From NCBI GenBank assembly GCA_963824085.1, contig CAWGNT010000001.1, positions 1 to 44,606 of the forward strand: a stretch of 44,606 nucleotides of DNA, in the 5' to 3' direction. Positions 37,090 through 44,606 of this stretch are shown here, piece after piece; the stretch's first letter is position 1; each line of letters starts with the position of its first letter. The notes below the pieces were generated by a model. It was not told the origin of the DNA. It was given only the letters and a program-made list of their open reading frames with translations, and did not search any database. This DNA is from JARRNE01 sp963824085 (GTDB lineage: Bacteria; Pseudomonadota; Gammaproteobacteria; Chromatiales; Chromatiaceae). The position numbers and the translations under genes are program-made.

Positions 37090-39006
37090 ATGCCCCGAAT
37101 CACCCTCCCCGACGGATCTCAGAAGCAGTTTGACGGGCCTGTTTCCGTTCAGGAAGTGGCCCAGTCCATCGGCCCGGGTCTGGCCAAGGCCGCTCTGGCC
37201 GGCAAGGTCGATGGCCGGATGGTGGATACCTCGCATGTCATCGGCGGGGATGCAGAGCTCGCCATCGTTACTCGCCGCGACGAGGATGCGCTCGAGTTGT
37301 TGCGCCACGACGCGGCCCATGTGATGGCTCAGTCGGTGCAGGAGCTGTACCCCGGTACCCAAGTCACCATAGGTCCCGCTATCGAGAACGGCTTCTACTA
37401 CGACTTCGCCCGCGAGGAGCCGTTCACCCCGGAAGACCTGGAACGTATCGAGCAGCGGATGCGCGAGATCGTTGCCCGCGACCTGCCCGTTCAGCGAGAG
37501 GTATGGGACCGTGCGGAGGCGATGCGGACCTTCGGAGAGATCGGTGAGCGCTACAAGGTCGAAATCATCGACGACATCATCCCCTTAGGCGAGGAGGTCT
37601 CGGTCTACCGCCAGGGGGACTGGTTCGACGTCTGCCGCGGTCCGCATCTCCCCAGCACAGGCAAGCTCGGCGACGGGTTCAAGCTGACCAAGGTCGCCGG
37701 TGCCTACTGGCGCGGTGACTCCCGCAACGCGATGCTCCAGCGGATCTACGGTACCGCCTGGCGGGATAAGAAGGAGCTGAAGGTATACCTGCATCGGCTC
37801 GAGGAGGCCGAGCGGCGGGATCACCGCAAGCTCGGGAAACAGCTCGACCTCTTCCACTTCCAGGACGAGGCCCCCGGCATGGCCTTCTGGCATGCGAAGG
37901 GCCGCGCCGTCTATCGCGTGGTCGAAGGGTACATGCGCGAGAAGCTGGGACAGTATGGATACGAGGAGGTAGACACACCCCAGATCCTGGACCGCTCCAT
38001 GTGGGAGAAATCGGGTCATTGGGAGAAGTTCGCCGAGGACATGTTCACGACCCGCCTAGACGAGCGGGACTACGCCATCAAGCCGATGAACTGTCCCGGG
38101 CACATCCAGCTCTACAACCAGGGACTCAAGAGCTATCGAGACCTCCCGCTGCGTATCGCCGAGTTCGGGGTCGTGCACCGTAACGAGCCTTCCGGCACCT
38201 TGCACGGACTCATGCGGGCGCGTCGCTTTACGCAGGACGATGCCCATATCTTTTGCACCGACGACCAGCTCCAGGACGAGGTCGCCACCCTGATCGAGAT
38301 GGTCTTCGAGATCTATCGGGACTTCGGCTTCGATGCCATCGAGCTCGCCTTGTCGACCCGGCCTGAGAAGCGCGTCGGGAGCGACGCCCTGTGGGACAAG
38401 GGCGAGGCGGCTCTGGATCTGTCGCTGCGAAGCAAAGGCCTGGATTTTGTGGTGAAGCCGGGCGAGGGCGCCTTCTACGGTCCCAAGATCGAGTTCACGT
38501 TGCGCGACAGTATCGGCCGCCATTGGCAGTGCGGCACCATCCAGGTGGATTTTTCGATGCCGGGCCGACTGGGCGCGCACTACATCGCGGAAGACAACAG
38601 CAAGCAGGTACCTGTGATGATCCACCGAGCCATCCTTGGCTCCATGGAGCGCTTCATCGGCATCCTGATCGAGCACTATGCCGGGGCGCTTCCAGTGTGG
38701 CTTGCACCGGTGCAGGCGGTGGTGCTCAACATAACCGACCGCCAGGCCGAGTATGTGGGCGAGATCGTGAATACCTTGCGTGACAATGGGTTCCGGGTCG
38801 AATCCGACTTGAGAAACGAGAAGATCGGCTTTAAAATCCGCGAACACACGCTGCAAAGGGTTCCCTACCTGCTTGTTGTCGGGGACCGAGAGGTCGAACG
38901 ACGGACCCTCGCGGTACGTGACCGTAAGGGGCAGGACCTTGGGGCCTGCGATCTCGGTGCCTTCGCCAATCGCCTGAGGGGAGAGGTCGGGCAGCGTGCT
39001 CAATGA
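37090..39006 (+). CDS. thrS: Threonyl-tRNA synthetase
   Basis: A 638-aa class II synthetase charging tRNA-Thr. Order: TGS domain (1-61), editing domain with His73/His77 (HDAAH) and Cys182/His186 (DVCRGPH), catalytic core with zinc ligands Cys335 (MNCPGH), the His of VVHRNEPSG and the His of MIHRAILGS, and the anticodon domain from about 535. Length equals E. coli ThrS (642) within a few residues. AAGG precedes the ATG. First gene of the thrS-infC-rpmI-rplT-pheST-ihfA block. Confidence 0.98.
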   Translation: MPRITLPDGSQKQFDGPVSVQEVAQSIGPGLAKAALAGKVDGRMVDTSHVIGGDAELAIVTRRDEDALELLRHDAAHVMAQSVQELYPGTQVTIGPAIENGFYYDFAREEPFTPEDLERIEQRMREIVARDLPVQREVWDRAEAMRTFGEIGERYKVEIIDDIIPLGEEVSVYRQGDWFDVCRGPHLPSTGKLGDGFKLTKVAGAYWRGDSRNAMLQRIYGTAWRDKKELKVYLHRLEEAERRDHRKLGKQLDLFHFQDEAPGMAFWHAKGRAVYRVVEGYMREKLGQYGYEEVDTPQILDRSMWEKSGHWEKFAEDMFTTRLDERDYAIKPMNCPGHIQLYNQGLKSYRDLPLRIAEFGVVHRNEPSGTLHGLMRARRFTQDDAHIFCTDDQLQDEVATLIEMVFEIYRDFGFDAIELALSTRPEKRVGSDALWDKGEAALDLSLRSKGLDFVVKPGEGAFYGPKIEFTLRDSIGRHWQCGTIQVDFSMPGRLGAHYIAEDNSKQVPVMIHRAILGSMERFIGILIEHYAGALPVWLAPVQAVVLNITDRQAEYVGEIVNTLRDNGFRVESDLRNEKIGFKIREHTLQRVPYLLVVGDREVERRTLAVRDRKGQDLGACDLGAFANRLRGEVGQRAQ

Positions 39007-39086
39007 CGTCCGGAACAGCGCGGGGGCCGTCGAAGGCTTCCGGTGTTGCCGGTCGTTTTTGTTTCGTGTAACTGGAGGAATCTGCG

Positions 39087-39605
39087 ATAGCTGCGCCAAA
39101 GAGAAACCGCGTCAATAGAGAGATCAATGCTGCCGATGTACGGCTGATCGGTGCGGACGGCAACCAGATTGGAGTCGTGACGCTGCGGGAGGCCCAGGAG
39201 AAGGCCCAAGAAGATGGGCTGGACCTGGTGGAGATCGTGCCCACTGCGGAGCCGCCGGTCTGCCGCATCATGGACTTCGGCAGGTTTCTATTCGATCAGA
39301 AGAAGAAAACGCAGGAAGCGAGGAAAAAGCAGAAGCAGGTTCAGGTCAAGGAGGTAAAGTTTCGTCCTGGGACGGACGAGGGAGACTACCGGGTCAAACT
39401 GCGCAACCTGGTGCGTTTCCTTAACGATGGGGACAAGGCCAAAGTCACCATGCGCTTTCGCGGACGCGAGCATGCGCACCGCGAGCTGGGTTTGGAGCTG
39501 CTGAAGCGCGTGGAGGGTGACTTGACCGACATTTGCATCGTCGAGCAGCAGCCCCAGATGGAGGGGCGTCAGATGGTGATGGTGCTGGGTCCCAAGAAGA
39601 AGTAG
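39087..39605 (+). CDS. infC: Translation initiation factor IF-3, starting at ATA
   Basis: A 172-aa IF-3. The N-terminal domain begins AAPKRNRVNREINAADVRLI, with LDLVEIVPTAEPPVCRIMD; then comes the basic linker KKKTQEARKKQKQVQ and the C-terminal domain ending MVMVLGPKKK. The start is ATA at 39087: GGAGG at 39074-39078 is 8 nt away, an in-frame TAA lies at 39069-39071, and no ATG, GTG or TTG is available in the frame before 39177, which would delete 30 conserved residues. IF-3 discriminates against non-standard start codons, and E. coli infC uses ATT, so an ATA start fits self-regulation. Flanked by thrS and rpmI. Confidence 0.95.
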   Translation: MAAPKRNRVNREINAADVRLIGADGNQIGVVTLREAQEKAQEDGLDLVEIVPTAEPPVCRIMDFGRFLFDQKKKTQEARKKQKQVQVKEVKFRPGTDEGDYRVKLRNLVRFLNDGDKAKVTMRFRGREHAHRELGLELLKRVEGDLTDICIVEQQPQMEGRQMVMVLGPKKK

Positions 39606-39647
39606 CAGCGGCCTCGGCCGCATGGATTCGAATTGCGGAGCAGACAG

Positions 39648-39845
39648 ATGCCCAAGCTGAAGACCAATCGAGGGGCGGCCAAGCGGTTTACACGAACTGC
39701 CGCCGGCTCGTTCAAACGGAATGCCTCCCACCGGCGGCACATCCTGACCAAGAAGGCCAGCAAGCGGAAGCGCCACCTGCGCGATCCCGCCTATCTGCAC
39801 AAGGCGGACGAGAAGGCCGCCCGGCGGATGTTACCTTACTGCTGA
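39648..39845 (+). CDS. rpmI: 50S ribosomal protein L35
   Basis: A 65-aa basic protein: MPKLKTNRGAAKRFTRTAAG, HRRHILTKKASKRKRHLR and RRMLPYC. Length is standard. GGAG lies 8 nt before the ATG at 39648. It follows infC by 42 bp and precedes rplT by 27 bp, the conserved L20 operon. Confidence 0.97.
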   Translation: MPKLKTNRGAAKRFTRTAAGSFKRNASHRRHILTKKASKRKRHLRDPAYLHKADEKAARRMLPYC

Positions 39846-39872
39846 TTCAGGAAGTCCGGAGGGAGTTTCCAC

Positions 39873-40232
39873 ATGCCACGCGTTAAACGCGGCGTTACAG
39901 CACGCGCCCGTCACAAGAAGGTGCTGCAGGAGGCCAAGGGTTACTACGGTGCCCGCAGCAGGGTCTACCGCATCGCCAAGCAGGCCGTTATCAAGGCGGG
40001 CCAATACGCCTATCGAGACCGCCGCCAGAAGAAGCGTCAGTTCCGCGCCCTCTGGATCGTTCGCATCAATGCGGCGGCCCGGGAGAACGGTCTATCCTAC
40101 AGTCGCCTCATCAACGGCCTCAAGCAGGCAGGGATCGAGGTCGACCGCAAGGTCCTGGCCGACATTGCCTATCATGACAAGCTGGGCTTCGCCGCACTGG
40201 CCGAGCAGGCAAAAGCGGCACTGCCGGCCTGA
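39873..40232 (+). CDS. rplT: 50S ribosomal protein L20
   Basis: A 119-aa 23S rRNA-binding protein and known autoregulator of the rpmI-rplT pair. Begins MPRVKRGVTARARHKKVLQE, contains YRDRRQKKRQFRALWIVRIN and YSRLINGLKQAGIEVDRKVL. The GGAGG site is about 10 nt before the ATG. Followed by a terminator hairpin. Confidence 0.98.
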   Translation: MPRVKRGVTARARHKKVLQEAKGYYGARSRVYRIAKQAVIKAGQYAYRDRRQKKRQFRALWIVRINAAARENGLSYSRLINGLKQAGIEVDRKVLADIAYHDKLGFAALAEQAKAALPA

Positions 40233-40262
40233 GGTTCGTTCGGGCCGTCCGCACCCTGGGGA

Positions 40263-40290
40263 GGGGAAAGGCCGTGGTCTTTCCCCTTTT
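40263..40290 (+). terminator. Intrinsic terminator or attenuator between rplT and pheS
   Basis: GGGGAAAG (40263-40270), loop GCCGTGGT, CTTTCCCC (40279-40286) and TTTT. An 8-bp perfect stem with a T-run, 38 bp before pheS. It may end the L20 transcript partially; E. coli pheST is governed by attenuation, but no convincing Phe-rich leader peptide was seen here. Confidence 0.65.
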
Positions 40291-40328
40291 CTATGGGCAA
40301 GCCGTCCCCCTTGCACTGACCCGAGCCC

Positions 40329-41366
40329 ATGACCATGGCCGATGACTCCATACTCGGTACGGAAGACCTTCGCCACGAAGCCGTCACCGAGATAGAAGCC
40401 GCCTCGGATCTCCCCGCGCTCGATCGGGTGCGGGTCAAGTATCTCGGAAAGAGCGGGGTTCTGACGGCCCGGCTCAAGCAGTTGGGCAGCCTGCCCAAGG
40501 AGCAGCGACCGGCGGCCGGGCAGGCTATCAACCAGGTCAAGGTTGCGGTGCAGGACGCGGTTGACGTCTGCAAGGCGGCTTTGGAGCAAGAGTTTCTGTC
40601 GAGCCGGCTTACCGCGGAACGCATCGATGTCACTCTGCCTGGCCGCGGCCAACAACCGGGCGGTCTGCACCCCATCACGCGGACGCTGCAGCGTATCGAG
40701 AGGCTGTTCAGCAACGCCGGCTTCACGATCGCCGAGGGGCCGGAGGTGGAGGACGACTACCACAACTTCGAGGCTCTCAACATCCCCACGCATCATCCTG
40801 CGCGGGCTATGCACGATACCTTCTACTTCGGCGAGCACCTGCTCCTGCGCACCCACACCTCGCCCGTGCAGATTCGCGTAATGGAGAAGAAGTCGCCGCC
40901 GCTCAAGATCATCGCCCCCGGTAGGGTCTACCGATGCGACTCCGACCTGACGCACACGCCGATGTTTCATCAGGTCGAGGGGCTGCTTGTGGACGAGGAG
41001 GTCAGCTTCTCCGATTTGAAGGGGGTGCTCTACGACTTTCTGACCAACTTCTTCGAACGCGACCTCAAGTTACGTTTCCGGCCGTCGTATTTCCCGTTTA
41101 CGGAGCCGTCGGCCGAGGTTGATATCCAATGCGTCATCTGCGGCGGCAGTGGCTGCCGAGTCTGCAAACAGAGCGGCTGGATCGAGGTGCTCGGCTGCGG
41201 CATGGTTTACCCTGAGGTGTTCCGCCACGTCGGCATCGATTCTGAGCGTTATCTGGGGTATGCCTTCGGGATGGGCGTGGAGCGCTTGGCGATGCTGCGC
41301 TACGGCATCAACGACATACGGCTCTACTTCGAGAACGATCTCAGGTTCCTTCGGCAGTTTGCCTGA
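40329..41366 (+). CDS. pheS: Phenylalanyl-tRNA synthetase alpha subunit
   Basis: A 345-aa catalytic subunit of the alpha2beta2 enzyme. N-terminal coiled coil (1-85), then HPITRTLQRIERLFSNAGFT, motif 2 FHQVEGLLVDEEVSFSDLKG, the CVICGGSGCRVCKQSGW block and motif 3 YAFGMGVERLAMLRYGI. Starts at 40329 or 40335 (MTMADD) are both possible; the ribosome site is weak. Paired with pheT 117 bp downstream. Confidence 0.97.
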   Translation: MTMADDSILGTEDLRHEAVTEIEAASDLPALDRVRVKYLGKSGVLTARLKQLGSLPKEQRPAAGQAINQVKVAVQDAVDVCKAALEQEFLSSRLTAERIDVTLPGRGQQPGGLHPITRTLQRIERLFSNAGFTIAEGPEVEDDYHNFEALNIPTHHPARAMHDTFYFGEHLLLRTHTSPVQIRVMEKKSPPLKIIAPGRVYRCDSDLTHTPMFHQVEGLLVDEEVSFSDLKGVLYDFLTNFFERDLKLRFRPSYFPFTEPSAEVDIQCVICGGSGCRVCKQSGWIEVLGCGMVYPEVFRHVGIDSERYLGYAFGMGVERLAMLRYGINDIRLYFENDLRFLRQFA

Positions 41367-41483
41367 TAGTCTCGGACGCTCCGGGAACGCGGCGAGAGTG
41401 GGAGCCAATGGCCGTCCGCCACGGGCGGGCGGCTCAGGCGTTGGGGCAATGTGCCAGGGGCGGTGACATAGAGACAACGTGCG

Positions 41484-43865
41484 ATGCGATTCAGTGAGTC
41501 ATGGCTGCGGGACTGGGTGAACCCGAAGGACGTTGACACCCGGCTGTTGGTGGCTCAGCTAACCATGGCGGGCCTCGAAGTGGATGCACTAGAACCTGCG
41601 GCGCCCGCCTTCGACGCAGTGGTGATCGGTCTGGTCGAGTCCGTCGAGTCCCATCCGGATGCGGCCAAGCTTCGCGTCTGCCGTGTCGACGTCGGCCAGG
41701 GCGAGCCCCTCCAGATCGTCTGCGGGGCGGCAAACGTAGCGGCGGGCATGAAGGTTCCGGTCGCCCTGGTCGGAGCCGAGTTGCCGGGCGCTGTGAAGAT
41801 CAAACGTGCCAGATTGCGGGGCGTCGAATCCGTTGGCATGATCTGTTCCGCGGCCGAGGTGGGGCTTGCGGATTCTTCTGCCGGCATCATGGCGCTCCCC
41901 GCCGATGCGCCCCTCGGCGCGGATTTCCGGCGCTGGCTCGATTTGGACGATCAGTGCATCGAGCTCGATCTCACCCCTGATCGAGGTGACTGCCTGAGTC
42001 TCGCGGGTGTTGCGCGCGAGGTGGGCGTTATCAACCGCAGCCCCCTCCACCCGCCGGCGATCGAGCCCGTGCCGGCCGCGATTGCAGACACCTTCCCGGT
42101 TCGGCTTGAGGCGCCGGATGCCTGTCCACGTTATGTCTGCCGGCTTATCCGCGGCATAGACCCGGCCGTCGAAAGCCCGCTGTGGCTCCGCGAGCGTCTG
42201 CGGCGCAGCGGCCTCCGCGCTATCAGTCCAGTCGTTGACGTAACGAACCTGGTACTCCTGGAGCTCGGCCAGCCGATGCACGGTTTCGACCTCGGGCGGC
42301 TCAATGGGGAGATCCGCGTGCGTATGGCCCGCGGCGGCGAGCGTCTGGCGCTCTTGAACGGTGAGGAGATTGAGCTGCGGGACGATACGCTGGTCATCGC
42401 CGACAGCCAACGACCAGTTGCACTTGCGGGCATCATGGGCGGAGCGGGGACGGCTGTGGAGGAGGGGACGCGAGACATCCTGTTGGAGAGTGCCTTCTTC
42501 ACACCCGGGGCCATCAGCGGTCAGGCTAGGAGCTACGGCGTGCGCACGGACTCTTCGCACCGTTTCGAGCGGGGAGTCGACCCAGAATTGCAGGTCCGCG
42601 CCGTCGAGCGCGCGACCCAGTTGCTGTTGCACATCGTCGGGGGCAAAGCTGGGCCTGTGGTTGAGGTGGCGTCCAGCGCCCACCTGCCCGGGAGTGATTG
42701 GCTCACTCTGCGGCGCGACCGGATTCGCCGGGTACTCGGGTTGACCCTGGACGATGCGTCTATCGCGGACATCTTGACCCGTCTAGGTATGGAGCTTCAG
42801 GCGACGGAAGACGGCTGGCGCGTACGCCCTCCGACCAGCCGTTTCGACCTCGTCCTCGAGGTAGACCTGATCGCGGAGATCGGCCGCATCCACGGTTACG
42901 ACAACATCCCAGTGACCCATGCGGCATCCGCCGCGCGCACCAGAGCCTCCCCGGAGTGCGTACTGGACCTCGACCGGGTGCGTACGGCCCTGGTCGCGCG
43001 CGGATACCATGAGGCCGTCACCTACAGCTTTGTGAGTCCCGAGCTGCAGGCGCTCGTAGAGCCTGACCGAGAGCCTTTGCGCCTGGCCAACCCTATCTCT
43101 TCCGACATGTCCGTGATGCGCACCACGCTGTGGCCGGGGCTCCTGCAGACAGCGCGCCAGAACCAGGCAAGGCAGGAAAGCCGGGTGCGTGTCTTCGAGA
43201 CGGGGCTCCGGTTTCGCACCGACGGCGGCCCACTCCGCCAGGAAAGCGCGCTCAGTGGTCTGGTCACCGGCACGCTGCTCCCGGAGCAATGGGGAGAGCC
43301 AAGCCGAGCAGTCGACTTTTTCGACCTCAAGGCCGACGTCGAGGCGGTGCTCGCAACCACCGGCGCCGCCGACGATTTTCGCTACCTCCCGGCCGAACAT
43401 CCGGTGCTCCATCCCGGCCAGACGACGCGCATCGAGCGCGAAGGGCGATCCGTAGGGATGCTCGGTATGCTGCACCCGGCCGTCGCGGCGCGTCTCGACC
43501 TCGACGGAAACACCTTTTTATTCGAGATTGCATTGGACGAGATCGCGCAAGGCGTCCTCCCCGCGTTTGCGCCCCTGTCGAAGTTCCCCGCCATCCGTCG
43601 CGATCTCGCTCTAGTTGTCCAGGACCAGGTCGAATACCGTCGCGTGCGCGACTGTATCCTCGCCGCCGAGCCGGACCTTCTGCAGAAAGTCGTCCTTTTT
43701 GACGTCTACCGAGGCGAAAAAGTAGATTCGGGTCTAAAAAGCCTAGCCTTGGGATTGATTTTTCAGACGTCTTCTCAGACACTTACAGATACAGATGTCG
43801 AGAGGGCGGTTGCTCGGGTGCTCGCCCGGCTCGATGGAGAACTTGGGGCACGACTGAGGGATTGA
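41484..43865 (+). CDS. pheT: Phenylalanyl-tRNA synthetase beta subunit
   Basis: A 793-aa subunit. N-terminal MRFSESWLRDWVNPK, a tRNA-binding EMAP-like domain (about 40-150, with HPDAAKLRVCRVDVG), the B3/B4 editing domain (about 215-375), B5 (about 400-475), a catalytic-like core (VTYSFVSPEL), and the FDX-ACB anticodon domain (FPAIRRDLALVV to the end). Length is as in E. coli (795). The stop is 3 bp before ihfA. Confidence 0.97.
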   Translation: MRFSESWLRDWVNPKDVDTRLLVAQLTMAGLEVDALEPAAPAFDAVVIGLVESVESHPDAAKLRVCRVDVGQGEPLQIVCGAANVAAGMKVPVALVGAELPGAVKIKRARLRGVESVGMICSAAEVGLADSSAGIMALPADAPLGADFRRWLDLDDQCIELDLTPDRGDCLSLAGVAREVGVINRSPLHPPAIEPVPAAIADTFPVRLEAPDACPRYVCRLIRGIDPAVESPLWLRERLRRSGLRAISPVVDVTNLVLLELGQPMHGFDLGRLNGEIRVRMARGGERLALLNGEEIELRDDTLVIADSQRPVALAGIMGGAGTAVEEGTRDILLESAFFTPGAISGQARSYGVRTDSSHRFERGVDPELQVRAVERATQLLLHIVGGKAGPVVEVASSAHLPGSDWLTLRRDRIRRVLGLTLDDASIADILTRLGMELQATEDGWRVRPPTSRFDLVLEVDLIAEIGRIHGYDNIPVTHAASAARTRASPECVLDLDRVRTALVARGYHEAVTYSFVSPELQALVEPDREPLRLANPISSDMSVMRTTLWPGLLQTARQNQARQESRVRVFETGLRFRTDGGPLRQESALSGLVTGTLLPEQWGEPSRAVDFFDLKADVEAVLATTGAADDFRYLPAEHPVLHPGQTTRIEREGRSVGMLGMLHPAVAARLDLDGNTFLFEIALDEIAQGVLPAFAPLSKFPAIRRDLALVVQDQVEYRRVRDCILAAEPDLLQKVVLFDVYRGEKVDSGLKSLALGLIFQTSSQTLTDTDVERAVARVLARLDGELGARLRD

Positions 43866-43868
43866 AGT

Positions 43869-44168
43869 ATGGCGCTGACGAAGGCCGACATGGCCGAGCA
43901 CCTGTTCGAGGAGCTAGGGCTGAACAAGCGAGAGGCGAAGGACATCGTCGAGATGTTCTTCGAGGAAATCCGCTCGGCCTTGGAGAAGGGCGAGCAGGTG
44001 AAGCTGTCTGGTTTCGGCAACTTTGATCTGAGGGCGAAGAACGAACGCCCTGGCCGCAATCCAAAGACGGGAGAGGAGATTCCGATAACCGCCCGCCGGG
44101 TAGTCACTTTCCGTCCGGGACAAAAGCTCAAATCGCGGGTGGAAGCCTATGCTGGAAGCGACCAATAG
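43869..44168 (+). CDS. ihfA: Integration host factor alpha subunit
   Basis: A 99-aa DNA-bending HU/IHF protein: MALTKADMAEHLFEELGLNK, GEQVKLSGFGNFDLR, and the beta arm RPGRNPKTGEEIPITARRVV. The proline in RNPKTG is the intercalating residue. TGAGGG precedes the ATG. Co-transcribed with pheT and overlapping the merR-type gene by 20 nt. Confidence 0.97.
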   Translation: MALTKADMAEHLFEELGLNKREAKDIVEMFFEEIRSALEKGEQVKLSGFGNFDLRAKNERPGRNPKTGEEIPITARRVVTFRPGQKLKSRVEAYAGSDQ

Positions 44169-44505
44169 CACCGAGCTGCCGCCGATCCCCGGCAAACGCT
44201 ACTTCACGATCGGCGAGGTCAGCGAGCTGTGCGGAGTCAAGCCCCACGTGCTCCGGTACTGGGAGCAGGAGTTTCCTCAGCTCAAGCCCGTCAAGCGCCG
44301 AGGGAATCGCCGCTACTATCAGCGACATGACGTGCTCATGGTACGGCAGATCCGTAACCTGCTCTACGAGCAGGGGTTCACGATCGGCGGCGCGCGTCAA
44401 CAGCTCTCGGGCGAGGGTGCCAAGCAAGACCTCTCACAGAGCCATCAAATCATTCGGCAACTGCGTATGGAGCTTGAGGAAATCCTCCACATCTTGAAGC
44501 GGTGA
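44149..44505 (+). CDS. MerR-family transcriptional regulator
   Basis: A 118-aa regulator. Its MerR domain is YFTIGEVSELCGVKPHVLRY-WEQEF, then NRRYYQRHDVLMVRQIRNLL and a C-terminal helix (LRMELEEILHILKR). This short MerR protein is the standard gene after ihfA in gammaproteobacteria; its target is unknown. It lacks the metal-binding cysteines of MerR/CueR. GGGTGGAAG precedes the ATG, and the start lies inside ihfA. Confidence 0.92.
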   Translation: MLEATNSTELPPIPGKRYFTIGEVSELCGVKPHVLRYWEQEFPQLKPVKRRGNRRYYQRHDVLMVRQIRNLLYEQGFTIGGARQQLSGEGAKQDLSQSHQIIRQLRMELEEILHILKR

Positions 44506-44551
44506 TCCATTTGACATCAGGCGGTCGACCGAATAGCCTAACGAACCTTCC

Positions 44552-44606
44552 CGGGGCGTAGCGCAGCCTGGTAGCGCACCTGAATGGGGTTCAGGTGGTC
44601 GGAGGT
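44552..44606 (+). tRNA. tRNA-Pro (anticodon GGG), truncated by the window end
   Basis: Acceptor 5' strand CGGGGCG, D stem GCGC/GCGC, anticodon stem CCTGA/TCAGG with loop ATGGGGT (anticodon GGG), variable loop and the start of the T arm GGAGG-T. The 3' end is outside the window. A tRNA-Pro after ihfA/merR is the usual gammaproteobacterial arrangement. Confidence 0.93.

Noticed and set aside
39177..39605. GTG 39177 as infC start
   Set aside because: Would remove 30 conserved N-terminal residues of IF-3 and has no ribosome site.

Overview
The window is GC-rich chromosomal DNA, probably from a gammaproteobacterium. The order thrS-infC-rpmI-rplT-pheS-pheT-ihfA-merR, a RimI/RF3/IbaG neighbourhood, class I fumarase and a NifJ-type pyruvate:ferredoxin oxidoreductase would suit a Chromatiales-like or sulfur-oxidising lineage with low-oxygen metabolism. 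That lineage is inference; no rRNA is present. No prophage, insertion sequence or CRISPR array was seen.

Layout. 1-3.5 kb (+): a patatin/POTRA/Omp85 protein of type Vd architecture and an LpxL-like lipid A acyltransferase, both outer-membrane themed. 4.1-9.5 kb (-): a 1077-aa polytopic membrane protein with a very large extracytoplasmic domain, then an inner-membrane-anchored coiled-coil OmpA-domain protein; this pair is the best candidate for an undescribed envelope system. 9.9-12.4 kb (-): a DUF1840 protein, small hypothetical proteins and a KamA-family radical SAM enzyme. 12.6-16.8 kb (-): an apparent operon of b-type cytochrome, DUF1924 cytochrome c, dihaem cytochrome c, PepSY protein, OmpR-type regulator and histidine kinase. 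17-18.9 kb (+): ArsR-type repressor, an uncertain small ORF, a DUF318/ArsP-type permease and a CxxC thioredoxin-like protein. 19.3-24.7 kb (-): SulP anion transporter with a Cys-rich tail, a universal stress protein, a second two-component system and YhbY. A frameshifted relic of another universal stress protein lies between the SulP gene and the intact usp gene. 25.1-29.8 kb (-): nifJ followed by a dihydroorotate-dehydrogenase-like gene. 30.5-33.6 kb (+): rimI, prfC, a BolA/IbaG gene and a small conserved hypothetical. 33.9-36.5 kb (-): acuI and fumarase. 36.8-44.6 kb (+): tRNA-Val(GAC), the thrS-to-merR translation cluster and a truncated tRNA-Pro(GGG).

Non-coding highlights are: infC starting at an ATA codon; a sigma70-like promoter overlapped by an inverted repeat immediately before arsR; an 11-bp direct repeat, as expected for an OmpR-type regulator, upstream of the cytochrome operon; two diverged copies of one dispersed repeat of about 100 bp (9722-9824 and 19056-19157); and a palindromic element of about 160 bp between prfC and ibaG. 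Functional names rest on sequence motifs read by eye; no database search was possible.
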